Assembly: GCA_018223105.1 (NCBI GenBank)
Contig: JAAEYY010000011.1
Coordinates: 1-47,701, forward strand
Direction of reading: 5' to 3'
From: a bacterium
GTDB taxonomy: Bacteria; Bacteroidota; Bacteroidia; NS11-12g; UBA9320
Length of the DNA: 47,701 bases
Part shown: one piece after another, positions 26,743 to 36,419 of the stretch
How positions within the stretch are numbered: the stretch's first letter is position 1
Layout of the letters: every line of letters begins with the position of its first letter
Made by a program: the position numbers and the translations under genes
Notes under the pieces: generated by a model
What the model was told of the DNA's origin: nothing
The model's input: only the letters and a program-made list of their open reading frames with translations
Databases searched by the model: none

Positions 26743-27642
26743 TTAGTACTTGATGAGGTCTTTATAACTCAAAACCACTGAATATCCGGCATTTTTAAAG
26801 TATTGTTCAGAACCATCTTCGGCGCAAACCAGAATAAAATCGCCGCCCCAAGCTCCCAATGACTTGATGGCAAATGGATAATCTTTAAAATGCTCCGTCT
26901 TTACAGGGTTTAGACCTGTAACTTTCGAGATGAGCTGCTCGTGCTCCGAAACCAATTTTTGAAACTCCTTAAAATCATCGGTCCCAACAATAGATCGAGT
27001 AAGTTCACTACAAGTTTCAATATCTGATAATTCAACTTCCTTTTCTTTAAAACTCGAAATAGCGTCTCTGCTATTCTTCTTCCGGCCTAAATACACAAAG
27101 AAAAGTTGATCTCGAAATGAAGGTTGATATACAAAGCTATCCCAAGCAGGCGGTCGACTATAAATCAGCTCACTGCCCACCATACCGACTGCGATATCCA
27201 CTCCGCTCCCGCCTAAACTGGCATCCGACAGTGCAAAAGCATTGGTCTCCGACCATTTTGCGATATTGCAAATAAGAGTGCTGCTGCTGCCCAAGCCCCA
27301 AGAACGATCAAAGTCCAATTTCGTTTCAACTTCAAAACCACTATTTTGAGCTAAAAATTCAGGATTCTGGTTTCGGGCTTCAATCAAAAGCTTTTGAATA
27401 GTCTTGGCAACCTCTGCATCAGTGCTATTTACAATAGCCATTGTAGGAACATCCAATTCAGCCACAAACCAAACTTCATCCTTAAGGTCTTTTGCTGTCC
27501 ACATAAGTTTACCATATGAATCTGAATCACGGACTACCAAGCTTTGTCCGGGCTTAGTTGGAAGTGCAAAGGCTTCAGCTCCACGCAAGACTAAATACTC
27601 GCCTGTAATCAATAATTTACCATGAGAAAAGAAACGGTTCAT
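26743..27642 (-). CDS. GYDIA-type GHMP kinase, candidate phosphomevalonate kinase
   Basis: 299 aa. GHMP fold: motif 1 HGKLLITGEYLVLRGAEAFA, motif 2 WGLGSSSTLICNIAKW, and the segment GGSGVDIAVG, which corresponds to the GSGYDIA motif that names this flavobacterial family, with Val instead of Tyr. The C-terminal motif is SLGAWGGDFILVC. The operon encodes HMG-CoA reductase, mevalonate kinase and diphosphomevalonate decarboxylase but no obvious phosphomevalonate kinase, so this protein probably fills that step (inference). It lies 68 bp after the HMG-CoA reductase gene; a near-match -7 box TACTTTCG lies at 27650-27657. Confidence 0.82.
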   Translation of the reverse strand: MNRFFSHGKLLITGEYLVLRGAEAFALPTKPGQSLVVRDSDSYGKLMWTAKDLKDEVWFVAELDVPTMAIVNSTDAEVAKTIQKLLIEARNQNPEFLAQNSGFEVETKLDFDRSWGLGSSSTLICNIAKWSETNAFALSDASLGGSGVDIAVGMVGSELIYSRPPAWDSFVYQPSFRDQLFFVYLGRKKNSRDAISSFKEKEVELSDIETCSELTRSIVGTDDFKEFQKLVSEHEQLISKVTGLNPVKTEHFKDYPFAIKSLGAWGGDFILVCAEDGSEQYFKNAGYSVVLSYKDLIKY

Positions 27643-27710
27643 TCCATTGCGAAAGTAGAGCAGGCGGTGAAAGCAGCAAAAGAAAATTAGTCGCTGTTCA
27701 GGTTGGAAGC

Positions 27711-29042
27711 TTATTTTAAAACTTCTCCGCCTCGTAATCGCTTAAAAGCAGAGACAACTTCCGCATGATGCGGTGTATGATTTATGAAGTACTTTACGAT
27801 GGTTTGTTTCTCGTCTTCAGTCGCTTCCAACTGATTCAAGATATTCAGAAGATGCATTTTCATATGCCCTTTTTGAATGCCGGTAGTGGTTAAGCTTCTT
27901 AGTGCAGAGAAATTCTGTGCAAGTCCTACAGATGCAGCAACTTGCATCAATTCTTCTGCTCCCGGATGACCCATCATCTCTAAACCGAATTTCACCATAG
28001 GATGCAATGTTGTAATTCCACCCACAGTTCCCAAAGACATTGGGACCTCGATCCAAAAACGAAATTCTCCGTCACTCATATCGGCATGAGTCAAGCTTTG
28101 ATAAGAGCCATTTCGCGCAGCATAGGCATGAGCGCATGCTTCTACTGCTCTAAAATCATTGCCACTGGCGATGATTACAGAGTCAATTCCATTCATGATC
28201 CCTTTATTGTGTGTCACTGCTCTATAAGGCTGAGTTTCTGCAATCTTAACTGCAGTTGTAAATCGCTCGGCAAAAGCCTCCGGTGCTATATCTGTACCCT
28301 CAACCATTTGTGCAATGGGTGTTCGAACTTCTGATCGAACCAAGCTCTCCGGTGTGTAATTACTCAAAATGCACATCACCACTTCAATCTCAGCAGGAGA
28401 TAAATTGCTCTTTGCAACTTCCTCTTTCAAGACATCTGCAAATTTCTCTAAGCAGGTATTGATGAAGTTCGCCCCCATACTGTCACAAGTATCAAATCGC
28501 GCTTCAAGCTGATAATAATTCGGGATATCCGAAGTCTTATCAACCAATTCAATACTCAATATACCCCCTCCTCTTTTGCGCATATTCTCAGTTACTTGAG
28601 AAGTGGCTTCGTAGAATTTGGAGTTGATATCAGTTATCAATTTCTTGAGCTCAGCTTTGTTCTCTCCTTCCCAAAGGAAATGCACATGGCCAATTTTAAC
28701 CATACTTAGCACTTCCGCCTTAAATCCACCTTTGTTGTACCAAAAGTTTGCCGACTTGGCCGCTGCAGCAACCACCGAACTTTCTTCAATGGACATTGGA
28801 ACTGTATAGTTCTTTCCATTGATCAAGAAATTAGGTGCAATACCAAAGGGAAGATAGAAATTCGTTAGCGTGTTTTCTATGAACTCATCGTGCAATTTCT
28901 GCAGTTTCGCGTCTTCATTCCAATAGGTTTTCAAGGTTGCTAATGCTTGTTCCGAATCATTGAAATATTCCTGAACCAACCATTCAATTTTTGCTTCCTT
29001 GCTCAGTTTTGAAAAACCCTTGATGTATTTAGTATCTCCCAT
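27711..29042 (-). CDS. HMG-CoA reductase, class II type
   Basis: 443 aa. Interconverts HMG-CoA and mevalonate; here, with the rest of the pathway beside it, surely acting in the biosynthetic direction. Class II features: no membrane anchor, catalytic Glu in VPMSIEESSVVAAAA (about 81-95), DSMGANFINTCLE, Lys in VTHNKGIMNGID, Asp in GNDFRAVEACAHAYAARNG, and the mobile-flap histidine in GIQKGHMKMHLLNIL. Length fits the class (about 430). Starts 3 bp after the stop of the IPP isomerase gene, so the two are in one operon. Confidence 0.95.
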   Translation of the reverse strand: MGDTKYIKGFSKLSKEAKIEWLVQEYFNDSEQALATLKTYWNEDAKLQKLHDEFIENTLTNFYLPFGIAPNFLINGKNYTVPMSIEESSVVAAAAKSANFWYNKGGFKAEVLSMVKIGHVHFLWEGENKAELKKLITDINSKFYEATSQVTENMRKRGGGILSIELVDKTSDIPNYYQLEARFDTCDSMGANFINTCLEKFADVLKEEVAKSNLSPAEIEVVMCILSNYTPESLVRSEVRTPIAQMVEGTDIAPEAFAERFTTAVKIAETQPYRAVTHNKGIMNGIDSVIIASGNDFRAVEACAHAYAARNGSYQSLTHADMSDGEFRFWIEVPMSLGTVGGITTLHPMVKFGLEMMGHPGAEELMQVAASVGLAQNFSALRSLTTTGIQKGHMKMHLLNILNQLEATEDEKQTIVKYFINHTPHHAEVVSAFKRLRGGEVLK

Positions 29043-29045
29043 TTC

Positions 29046-30044
29046 CTATCTCACCTTTAAAAATTTATTGGCCAATTTTAAGCCCTCAATTTGATTATGT
29101 ACGTATTGTCTTAATTCTTCGTATTCACCCCGAGCATGTTTCAAGAACCCGGATGCTTGACCATAAATAGCATTTGCCACAATTTTCTCCGTGAGGTAAT
29201 ATCCGTCTATGAAGCCTTTAACACCACCGCTGATAATGATATCAGCATTAGTATTACGGTCTCCTAATTCTTCTGCAAGACAATTATAAAACCCCACCAT
29301 TTCTTCGGCAGTATGTCCCCAATGTGAAACCCCGTCGAATGCTTCATGCTCAATATTGCTTCTTCTAAACATCTCAAGCTTGCTGAAATTAGTTCCGCCG
29401 TGAGCACCAAAGTCGATAGCAGTAAGTGGAAGCTTCATCAATGCTTTCAAGCTTTCCGGACCAAAACCCTGACCAACTTCTTTCACAATCACATTTACCC
29501 CTAATTCCAACATTGCTTCTATTGCCTGCAAAGGTGCTCTTTGGAACCGATCGCCTTCCGGCTGCAACCACTCTTGCAATGGGTTAACATGAACAATTAA
29601 ACCATCCGTTTCCGTTTTATTGATTAACTCTTTTACAAGATTCAGCTTCCCTTGATCTTGCAGTTCCTCAATTTGTGCAATACCGAGGTTGGCAAATAGA
29701 GACTGATTTGGCATTAAAGATCTGAGTTGAAAATCTTTTAAATAGGTATCATCTTCAAGGATGATTCGGCAGGAACCCAAGCCCATTCCAAGTCCATATT
29801 CACCGCAGACTTTTGCTAGATTTTTATTGATATGGCCTGCTTCTTTTGTCCCACCGGTCATGCTGCTTACCCAAATTGGTGCTGACAATTTCTTGCCCGA
29901 AAACTCAACTGATAAGTCGTCGTTGGCAGGATGACCCGTAAAAAGAGGCTCGTAGTAAAAACGTGGATCCGTTCCCTTCACCACAGAATCAAATGCCAAT
30001 TCTATATGATCTTTTTTTCTTTCGGATGTGTTTGTATGTCCCAA
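29046..30044 (-). CDS. fni: Type 2 isopentenyl-diphosphate delta-isomerase
   Basis: 332 aa. FMN- and NADPH-dependent isomerase converting IPP to DMAPP. TIM-barrel of the IDI-2 family: N-terminal RKKDHIELAFDSV, WVSSMTGGT, GLGSCR, HVNPLQEWLQPEG, KEVGQGFG, DFGAHGGTNFS, IISGGVKGFIDGYYL and YGQASGFLKHA. The frame has no ATG upstream of the conserved N-terminus; the start is TTG at 30044, with an in-frame stop a few codons before. Transcribed together with HMG-CoA reductase. Confidence 0.95.
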   Translation of the reverse strand: MGHTNTSERKKDHIELAFDSVVKGTDPRFYYEPLFTGHPANDDLSVEFSGKKLSAPIWVSSMTGGTKEAGHINKNLAKVCGEYGLGMGLGSCRIILEDDTYLKDFQLRSLMPNQSLFANLGIAQIEELQDQGKLNLVKELINKTETDGLIVHVNPLQEWLQPEGDRFQRAPLQAIEAMLELGVNVIVKEVGQGFGPESLKALMKLPLTAIDFGAHGGTNFSKLEMFRRSNIEHEAFDGVSHWGHTAEEMVGFYNCLAEELGDRNTNADIIISGGVKGFIDGYYLTEKIVANAIYGQASGFLKHARGEYEELRQYVHNQIEGLKLANKFLKVR

Positions 30045-30086
30045 TGCTACAATTTATCTAATCGGTAAATAACAATTCTATAAGTC

Positions 30087-30905
30087 TTAAGTTTGAATGC
30101 TCACGCGATATCCGGCATGACTCCTTACATTCAGTACGGAACCATCCGTAAAAATCAGGTATTGACCTTTAATACCCATAAGCTCTTTTTCTATTAGAGG
30201 CACTTTATCTAGTTTCATGCTTTTCACTTTCTCCGGATAGTGAAGTACAGGATATTCTATTTGAGTGATTTCCGGATTATCGGTCAGATATTGTTTCAGT
30301 TCACCCGGCACATGCGAAGCCATTTCATCTCTCACTTCAATTATATCCATTGGGTTTTCAATGATGCCTTTCAGCATCTTCTGCCAATGCGTTTTATCTG
30401 CGATATGCGATTTAAGCGATACTTCGATCAAACCTGCTAATTGACGATAAGGAACTTCAGCTAAGCGTACGGCTTTCACTGCACCTTGATCAATCCAGCG
30501 ATAGGGAATATTAGTATCTCGAGTAACTCCCACCTTATATCCATTGGTCAGCGAGATATAAACCACATGCGGTTGCATATGATGTTTCATCTCCCAATCG
30601 TAATCGCGGAGCGCTACACCTTCGTGAATTCTGCTGAGTTCGGGGCGAATAATACTCGGACTTGCCATTGGACTTTCCATAAACTCCTTGTATGTCAACC
30701 CTTCACCGTAGGCTTTCTTCATTTTTTCACCGGAAAGCACAGAGTTTATATAGCCTTTGTATTCAATTTGAATGGTTTTACCGATGAGCGGATTAAACGA
30801 AATCGCATCCACCGGGGTGAGTATATCGTGAACGGGCAGAGTGTATTCAACTTTACCTTGGTTCAACTCAGTATCAAACATTCTAAGGTTTCCCTCAATT
30901 TGCAT
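30087..30905 (-). CDS. DUF2797 domain protein
   Basis: 272 aa, soluble. Recognised by the DUF2797 core: SIIRPELSRIHEGVALRDYDWE, HHMQPHVVYISLTNGYKVGVTR, YRWIDQGAVKAVRLAEVPYRQLAG and LKSHIADKTHWQKML. No cysteine pairs are present. The function of the family is not known. It lies 42 bp upstream of fni on the same strand and could be the first gene of the operon, though a separate unit is possible because fni has its own short upstream region. Confidence 0.85.
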   Translation of the reverse strand: MQIEGNLRMFDTELNQGKVEYTLPVHDILTPVDAISFNPLIGKTIQIEYKGYINSVLSGEKMKKAYGEGLTYKEFMESPMASPSIIRPELSRIHEGVALRDYDWEMKHHMQPHVVYISLTNGYKVGVTRDTNIPYRWIDQGAVKAVRLAEVPYRQLAGLIEVSLKSHIADKTHWQKMLKGIIENPMDIIEVRDEMASHVPGELKQYLTDNPEITQIEYPVLHYPEKVKSMKLDKVPLIEKELMGIKGQYLIFTDGSVLNVRSHAGYRVSIQT

Positions 30906-30965
30906 GAAGCGAAATTAACTATTTGAGAAAAAGGACAGTTGAATAGTTATTATTTTATTCCGTTC

Positions 30966-31000
30966 CTTTACTGTAATGTCAGGATTGAGGGCCAGTAAAG
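30966..31000. promoter_or_regulatory. Inverted repeat CTTTACTG / CAGTAAAG upstream of M14 gene
   Basis: Perfect 8-bp arms at 30966-30973 and 30993-31000, separated by 19 bases, in the 154-bp space between divergent DUF2797 and carboxypeptidase genes. The dyad centre is about 77 bases from the carboxypeptidase start. Could be a regulator site or mRNA hairpin. Confidence 0.3.
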
Positions 31001-31059
31001 TGAATGCTAAACAACATACATAAGCTCATGAAATTGATAGTTTCAGTTTTCTTTGTGGA

Positions 31060-32802
31060 ATGAACAAAGTCTTCTTTCCAGTTTTACTCCTTTTTCTTTT
31101 TTCATGTGCTGATAAGAAATCTGAATTCAATGCAGAAAATCATACTACTGTTTTTGAAAAATCAGAAGGATTAAGAAGTGCTGATTACCACGAGGGCATT
31201 CAGTGGTGGAAAGATATAAGCAAAGCCTCGGCGCAAGTTCAGCTGCTGGAGTTTGGAGAAACGGATGCAGGATATCCTTTACATCTGGCTATTCTATCTC
31301 AAAATCCCATTCAATTAGAAGAAATAAAATTCTCCAATAAATCCTGCATTTTGATCAATAATGCGATTCATCCCGGAGAACCGGATGGTGTGGATGCCAG
31401 CATGATGCTATTTCGGGATTTAGTGGCTTCCCAGAATGAAGTACTAGACAGCGTAATATTAGTCTGTATTCCATATTACAATGTTGGCGGATCTTTAAAT
31501 AGAAATTCTCATTCAAGAACGAATCAGGAAGGTCCGGAAGAATATGGATTTAGAGGAAACGCTCAGAACTTGGATCTCAACCGAGATTTTATAAAATGCG
31601 ACAGCCGAAACGCAAGAAGCTTTGCCCAATTGCTTCAAGTTTTAGATCCGGATGTTTATGTTGAAACGCATGTGAGCAATGGCGCGGACTATCAATACAG
31701 CATGACCTACCTCAGCACTCAGCCTGATAAGTTGGGTTATGGTATGGGAGAATATTTGAGTGATGAGTTTATACCTCAGCTGGAAAAAGGCATGGAAGAA
31801 AAAGAAGATGCTATGGTACCCTATGTGAATATTCACGGATCGGCATTGGATAGTGCTTATGATGCTTTTTATGACTCACCACGATATTCTACCGGTTTAA
31901 CTACCCTTCATCAGATCTTTGGTTTTATTACCGAAACTCACATGCTCAAACCTTTTGATCAGCGTGTGAGGTCGACCTACAATTTCTTGGAAACTTTGAT
32001 CCATAACACCGCTAAGTCGAATAGTAAACTTCAAAAGTTACGCGAGGAGGCCAAAAAAGAGGTAGCCTCTACCCCATCCTATGCTTTAGATTGGGAGAAA
32101 GATACTAGCTCATTCAGAAGCTTAACATTTAATGGCTATGAATACAGCTATCAAACTAGTGAAGTTACCGGTCAGCCAAGACTAAAGTACCATCGAGATC
32201 AACCCAAATTGATCGACATGAAGTACTATCACAAGATGAATGGCATTAATAAACGCGAAAAACCCAAATTCTATATCCTGAAAGCCGGCTATCATGCAGT
32301 TGCTGATTTATTGAGAGACAATGGAGTAGTATTTGAAACTTTAGAACAAGATACTACCTTAAATGTGATTTCATATAAAATTGAAAATTTCGAAACCAAC
32401 ACCAGTACATACGAAAAGCACTATTTTCATTACAATACTTCATTCAGCAGGGATACTATGGAAGTCAAATTTGTAGCAGGAGACTACCTGATCCCACTGG
32501 GAACGGATAAAGACCGATTCTTGGTTGAGCTATTAGAACCCGACGGACCCGACTCTTATTTCAATTGGAATTTCTTTGATGCTGTTTTACAGCAAAAAGA
32601 ATGGTACAGTGCTTATGTTTTTGAAGACAAAGCAGCAGAATATTTAGCAAAAGATACTGCGCTTAAATCTGAGTTTGAAACAATGAAGAATGAGACTCCC
32701 GGCTTCTCCGAAAATGTTCAATGGCAATTGTACTGGATCTATAAGCACACTCCTCATTACGAAAAAGAGCATATGAGATTGCCGGTTTACAGAATTGAGT
32801 AA
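31060..32802 (+). CDS. M14 family zinc carboxypeptidase, lipoprotein
   Basis: 580 aa. Lipoprotein signal with Cys16 (PVLLLFLFSC). M14 metallopeptidase domain about 40-320: zinc ligands His104 and Glu107 in NAIHPGEPDG and His204 in YVETHVSNGAD, substrate-binding NLDLNRDF, and a candidate catalytic Glu292 in GFITETHML. The C-terminal 250 residues are a further domain seen in large Bacteroidetes M14 proteins. All metal ligands are present, so it should be an active peptidase acting on peptides or peptidoglycan outside the cytoplasm. Its stop abuts, with no gap, the stop of the convergent caspase gene. Confidence 0.92.
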   Translation: MNKVFFPVLLLFLFSCADKKSEFNAENHTTVFEKSEGLRSADYHEGIQWWKDISKASAQVQLLEFGETDAGYPLHLAILSQNPIQLEEIKFSNKSCILINNAIHPGEPDGVDASMMLFRDLVASQNEVLDSVILVCIPYYNVGGSLNRNSHSRTNQEGPEEYGFRGNAQNLDLNRDFIKCDSRNARSFAQLLQVLDPDVYVETHVSNGADYQYSMTYLSTQPDKLGYGMGEYLSDEFIPQLEKGMEEKEDAMVPYVNIHGSALDSAYDAFYDSPRYSTGLTTLHQIFGFITETHMLKPFDQRVRSTYNFLETLIHNTAKSNSKLQKLREEAKKEVASTPSYALDWEKDTSSFRSLTFNGYEYSYQTSEVTGQPRLKYHRDQPKLIDMKYYHKMNGINKREKPKFYILKAGYHAVADLLRDNGVVFETLEQDTTLNVISYKIENFETNTSTYEKHYFHYNTSFSRDTMEVKFVAGDYLIPLGTDKDRFLVELLEPDGPDSYFNWNFFDAVLQQKEWYSAYVFEDKAAEYLAKDTALKSEFETMKNETPGFSENVQWQLYWIYKHTPHYEKEHMRLPVYRIE

Positions 32803-35800
32803 TTACCAGATTACAAAATCAAATTCGGCCATGGCAGCTCTTGACGTAGGTTTTTGGAATCCATCGGTCATGTCTTCCACCTGCCTGCTTACGTAATTTA
32901 GAAGTTCAAGCACGGAAACCGACTCATCTTGGTTCAAGTCACCATTATACCCATTCTCAAATGTGTTGGTATTAATCGCCCTTAAGAAAGTCCAGTATTC
33001 GTGTTCATCAATAATTCCATTTCGGTTTAAATCCATTTCATCTTTGCTTATTGAATAAACCTCCTCGTCATTGGATTTTCGCAGCGACTGTAATATACAA
33101 TAGGTGAAAACTCCATTTTTCCATTCGCTACTTTCAAGGGCATAGCTATTTCCTGCTGCAGCGGCAATTACGTAAATTCCACTGCCTCTGCTCACATCGG
33201 CAAAGACCTCTTTCATCAACTCAAAACTATTCTGCAGACCTAATTTTGGTTCTTCTTCATTTACAAAAACCCCTCTCGCACCATCAACCAAATCATGATG
33301 TTTTGGATGATCAGTAGCTGTTTTGTCTACTTCGCCGCTATGGCAGGCATCCATTAATAAAATTCTCTGTCTGGAAGGCGATGATTTCAATACCTGCTCA
33401 AGCAAGTCATATGAAATACCTCGTGCTCTTGGATCCTTAAAGTCTATATCATTCCCGGCATAATAAAAATTCAAATCATCATCCAAGACACCGTGTCCTG
33501 CCACGTACAAGATCACTCTATCCTCGAGTTTAGCACCTTGGAAGAAGTCAGCCACTTTTGACAGGTTTTCCAATTTTACATCTTGATCAAATAAAGAGTC
33601 GATAAAAACATTTCCATATCGATATACATCTTCTTGAATATTACCGTCGAAGTCTTGGTAACCTTCCAACAAAAGTCGATTCTGCTTTGCAGCATTCAGA
33701 ATGTCCCTGCCGTCTTTTCTAGCATATTTCAAATCATAACGATCATCTTGGTAATCACTTACCCCAATAGCAAAAACGTATAAATCAGGTTGAATTTCCT
33801 TTTCCGGAAGGTATGTTATGTTTTGTACTATTGTTTTTGAGCGTATACCGAGTTCATTTTCACAAAAAATCTCAATAATATTTTCCCCTGCACCTAGTTC
33901 AAAAGGCAGGTATATCCTAAAGCGGTTCAAATTATTGGAATCAGATAAGGGATTCTTCAAATTCCTAAACATCATAGCCATATCAAACATTGAGCTAATC
34001 TCTGTTGTAGGCATTTTACTGATAAGTGGGTTGGCTTTAAAGTATTCTAAAAGCTCCTTATGATGCCATTCATAAACAGGCACACCGTTGATATAGGCAT
34101 ATAGCTTATCTATTTCAGATGAAGAACTATTGGCATGAAACAATAAGCCAATTTCTTGTCTTGAAGTGACTCTAGTGGCACTATCCATTCCAAAAAACTC
34201 AGGCCTTGACTTTGGGTCAAATATGTCTTCATTGAAACTATACTTCTCTGATCTTTTCTCAAATACTCGATGCATCAATTCAATAAAATCAGAATCAGTA
34301 GACCCTATTTCTTCGAGAATAACGTGGGGTCTGTTAAAAAATAAATCGTAATGACTCAGCGGAACAATTTTTCCCAATTCGTTAAATGAAACGAGTTGAT
34401 ATGCATTCTTATCTGATTTATAAAAACAGTCATCATTGTAAATCACCCAACTTTCTATAATACCTTTAGAACTATGAATCAATAGCTTAAGTTCACTATC
34501 TCCTTTTCTAATTAAACATTCTCCATTTCTGAAACCAAAGTAAAATGCTCCTGATGAGTCTGCATCAAAATCATAAAGCTCTGATCTTGTAAATTCTTGA
34601 TGAGACAATTCTTCGCCATTTTCAATAATGTAATATCGAGCTACATGGTCATTCAAAATCAGACCAAATTGCCCATTAGATAAGCGCTTAAACTTTGAAT
34701 CTGATTGATTAAAAAGACTTGTAGCTTTTAAATACTTCCCAGAACCGGGATAATAATGTAATGCATAATCACCTAGAACATAAAAACGTCCATCCTTATC
34801 TAAGTGAATACTTTTTCCATAGACCAAAGGATAGCGCTTCGACATTCTTGTTTTGCCGAGCTTGTATCGAGAAATACCCTCTTTATCTAAGACATATACA
34901 CCTGTCTCATCTAGAGCAAAATCCAAAATTGGTGCTTTATGTTCTATTATCAGCTTTTGCCCTTCATCGTGCATATAGATCTTAGTAGAGTCTGATGCAT
35001 ATGTATAGTATAGTTGGTTATTGTAGAAAGCTAAATCGCTGAGCTTATTGCTAGGATCAAAAGGCAAAGCATTCACAATTTGATTAGAATTTGAATTATA
35101 GGTAAAGGCATTCCACAATAAGTTCTCATTCCTTAAATTTTGAACCTGCAAATAGAACAGTCCTTGATCTCTATTATAAAGAAACCGACTAGGATTTAAT
35201 GGAATGTTGAAATCTGCTTCTACTTCTGCTTTATTAAGATCATAGGACCATAGTGCATCAGAATTTGATAGATATAATTTTCCATTTGCAGACAGCAATT
35301 GCTTTACCGACGCTAATCCTGGCCCAAACTCTTTCGTTATTCTAAACATATCGTCTTCATAGGTGTATTCTAGGATGTTAGATCGACATCCAATTATAAC
35401 ATCCTTGACAGAATAATTTGAATGTGCGTAAAGAGCATCACTATAGTCTCCTAGCGCATCAACAAGTGGCTTTAAGACACCGGGTTCAGAGAGTTTTGAA
35501 ATACATTCACCAAAAACAATTTCGTCATTGTCATCATTGTAGGCCAATTGATTGTACTTAATAAAATAACGCTCTTTACTATGCTTTAATGCAAATAGTC
35601 CAGGGTTTGTTGAATCTATCCAACGATCTAATCTCGTAACTTTTCCTGTAAGAGCGATGTGATAAAAACTTTTTTCGGTAGCAACAAGTAGAGCCTCAGC
35701 AATCATCCTCTTACCTTCAATATACTTTAGATTTAAAACCTTACCGTCGCTATTGTTTAAATAATACCTTCTGAAACTGTACGTAGAATATTCTGTAGAT

Positions 35801-36384
35801 TTATGATGAGTTATAACCCCATTATTAGCCGTAAAAATCTGTGTGGCATATTCATCATAACACGTCGCTTCCGCTGTATCTAGCCCATTTACTGGAAATC
35901 TTTTAAACTCTTGTTTATTATCATAATTCAATAATATTCGTTCCTTGGTGGTATGCACCTGCAATACCTTGCCATATTTGTTTAGTGACTTGGCGCTATT
36001 GTAATAATTTACCGTCACATTAATTACCGAATCAGAAAAGCTAAATTGAGATATTAGAGTATCAGCATTGTAATCGTAAAACAAAAGCTTTTTATCGCGA
36101 TATGAAGAAACTACTATAAAATATTCTCCAACACCGCCAAAAGCTTGGATGAAATTAATTCGGCTGATATTGAGTTGTATTCTTTTTAGTAATCGTTTGC
36201 TTTTCAATTCCCACTGATGCACATTACCCATATTATCAGCAGTGAAAACATGAGTAAACTTAGGATCTTGGCACATAGCTGTAATATCAGCCCCATGTCG
36301 CAGTTGAGGAACTATATCAGGCCTTTGTGCATTGAGCACAAAAGTGAAACTTATGAATAAAAGTATGCTTAAATATCTACTCAT
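32803..36384 (-). CDS. Secreted propeller-caspase (C14) protein with two EF-hands
   Basis: 1193 aa. Signal peptide MSRYLSILLFISFTFVLNAQ. The N-terminal ~650 residues are repeated beta strands of propeller type (for example HVFTADNMGNVHQWELKSKR), far more degenerate than the WD40 repeats in the paralogue at 2632-5742. The caspase domain begins near QPDLYVFAIGVSDY, with His964 (YVAGHG) and Cys1014 (LMDACHSGE). EF-hand loop DLNRNGIIDEHE lies at 1118-1129 and a second, less regular one DLNQDESVSVLE at 1149-1160. The tail QKPTSR...FDFVIW matches the paralogue. The His-to-Cys distance is 50 residues in both. Probably an exported, possibly calcium-responsive protease; substrate unknown. Confidence 0.9.
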   Translation of the reverse strand: MSRYLSILLFISFTFVLNAQRPDIVPQLRHGADITAMCQDPKFTHVFTADNMGNVHQWELKSKRLLKRIQLNISRINFIQAFGGVGEYFIVVSSYRDKKLLFYDYNADTLISQFSFSDSVINVTVNYYNSAKSLNKYGKVLQVHTTKERILLNYDNKQEFKRFPVNGLDTAEATCYDEYATQIFTANNGVITHHKSTEYSTYSFRRYYLNNSDGKVLNLKYIEGKRMIAEALLVATEKSFYHIALTGKVTRLDRWIDSTNPGLFALKHSKERYFIKYNQLAYNDDNDEIVFGECISKLSEPGVLKPLVDALGDYSDALYAHSNYSVKDVIIGCRSNILEYTYEDDMFRITKEFGPGLASVKQLLSANGKLYLSNSDALWSYDLNKAEVEADFNIPLNPSRFLYNRDQGLFYLQVQNLRNENLLWNAFTYNSNSNQIVNALPFDPSNKLSDLAFYNNQLYYTYASDSTKIYMHDEGQKLIIEHKAPILDFALDETGVYVLDKEGISRYKLGKTRMSKRYPLVYGKSIHLDKDGRFYVLGDYALHYYPGSGKYLKATSLFNQSDSKFKRLSNGQFGLILNDHVARYYIIENGEELSHQEFTRSELYDFDADSSGAFYFGFRNGECLIRKGDSELKLLIHSSKGIIESWVIYNDDCFYKSDKNAYQLVSFNELGKIVPLSHYDLFFNRPHVILEEIGSTDSDFIELMHRVFEKRSEKYSFNEDIFDPKSRPEFFGMDSATRVTSRQEIGLLFHANSSSSEIDKLYAYINGVPVYEWHHKELLEYFKANPLISKMPTTEISSMFDMAMMFRNLKNPLSDSNNLNRFRIYLPFELGAGENIIEIFCENELGIRSKTIVQNITYLPEKEIQPDLYVFAIGVSDYQDDRYDLKYARKDGRDILNAAKQNRLLLEGYQDFDGNIQEDVYRYGNVFIDSLFDQDVKLENLSKVADFFQGAKLEDRVILYVAGHGVLDDDLNFYYAGNDIDFKDPRARGISYDLLEQVLKSSPSRQRILLMDACHSGEVDKTATDHPKHHDLVDGARGVFVNEEEPKLGLQNSFELMKEVFADVSRGSGIYVIAAAAGNSYALESSEWKNGVFTYCILQSLRKSNDEEVYSISKDEMDLNRNGIIDEHEYWTFLRAINTNTFENGYNGDLNQDESVSVLELLNYVSRQVEDMTDGFQKPTSRAAMAEFDFVIW

Positions 36385-36419
36385 CTGCTTATTAATGACT
36401 TAAAAGCAGGAAAGGTAAA

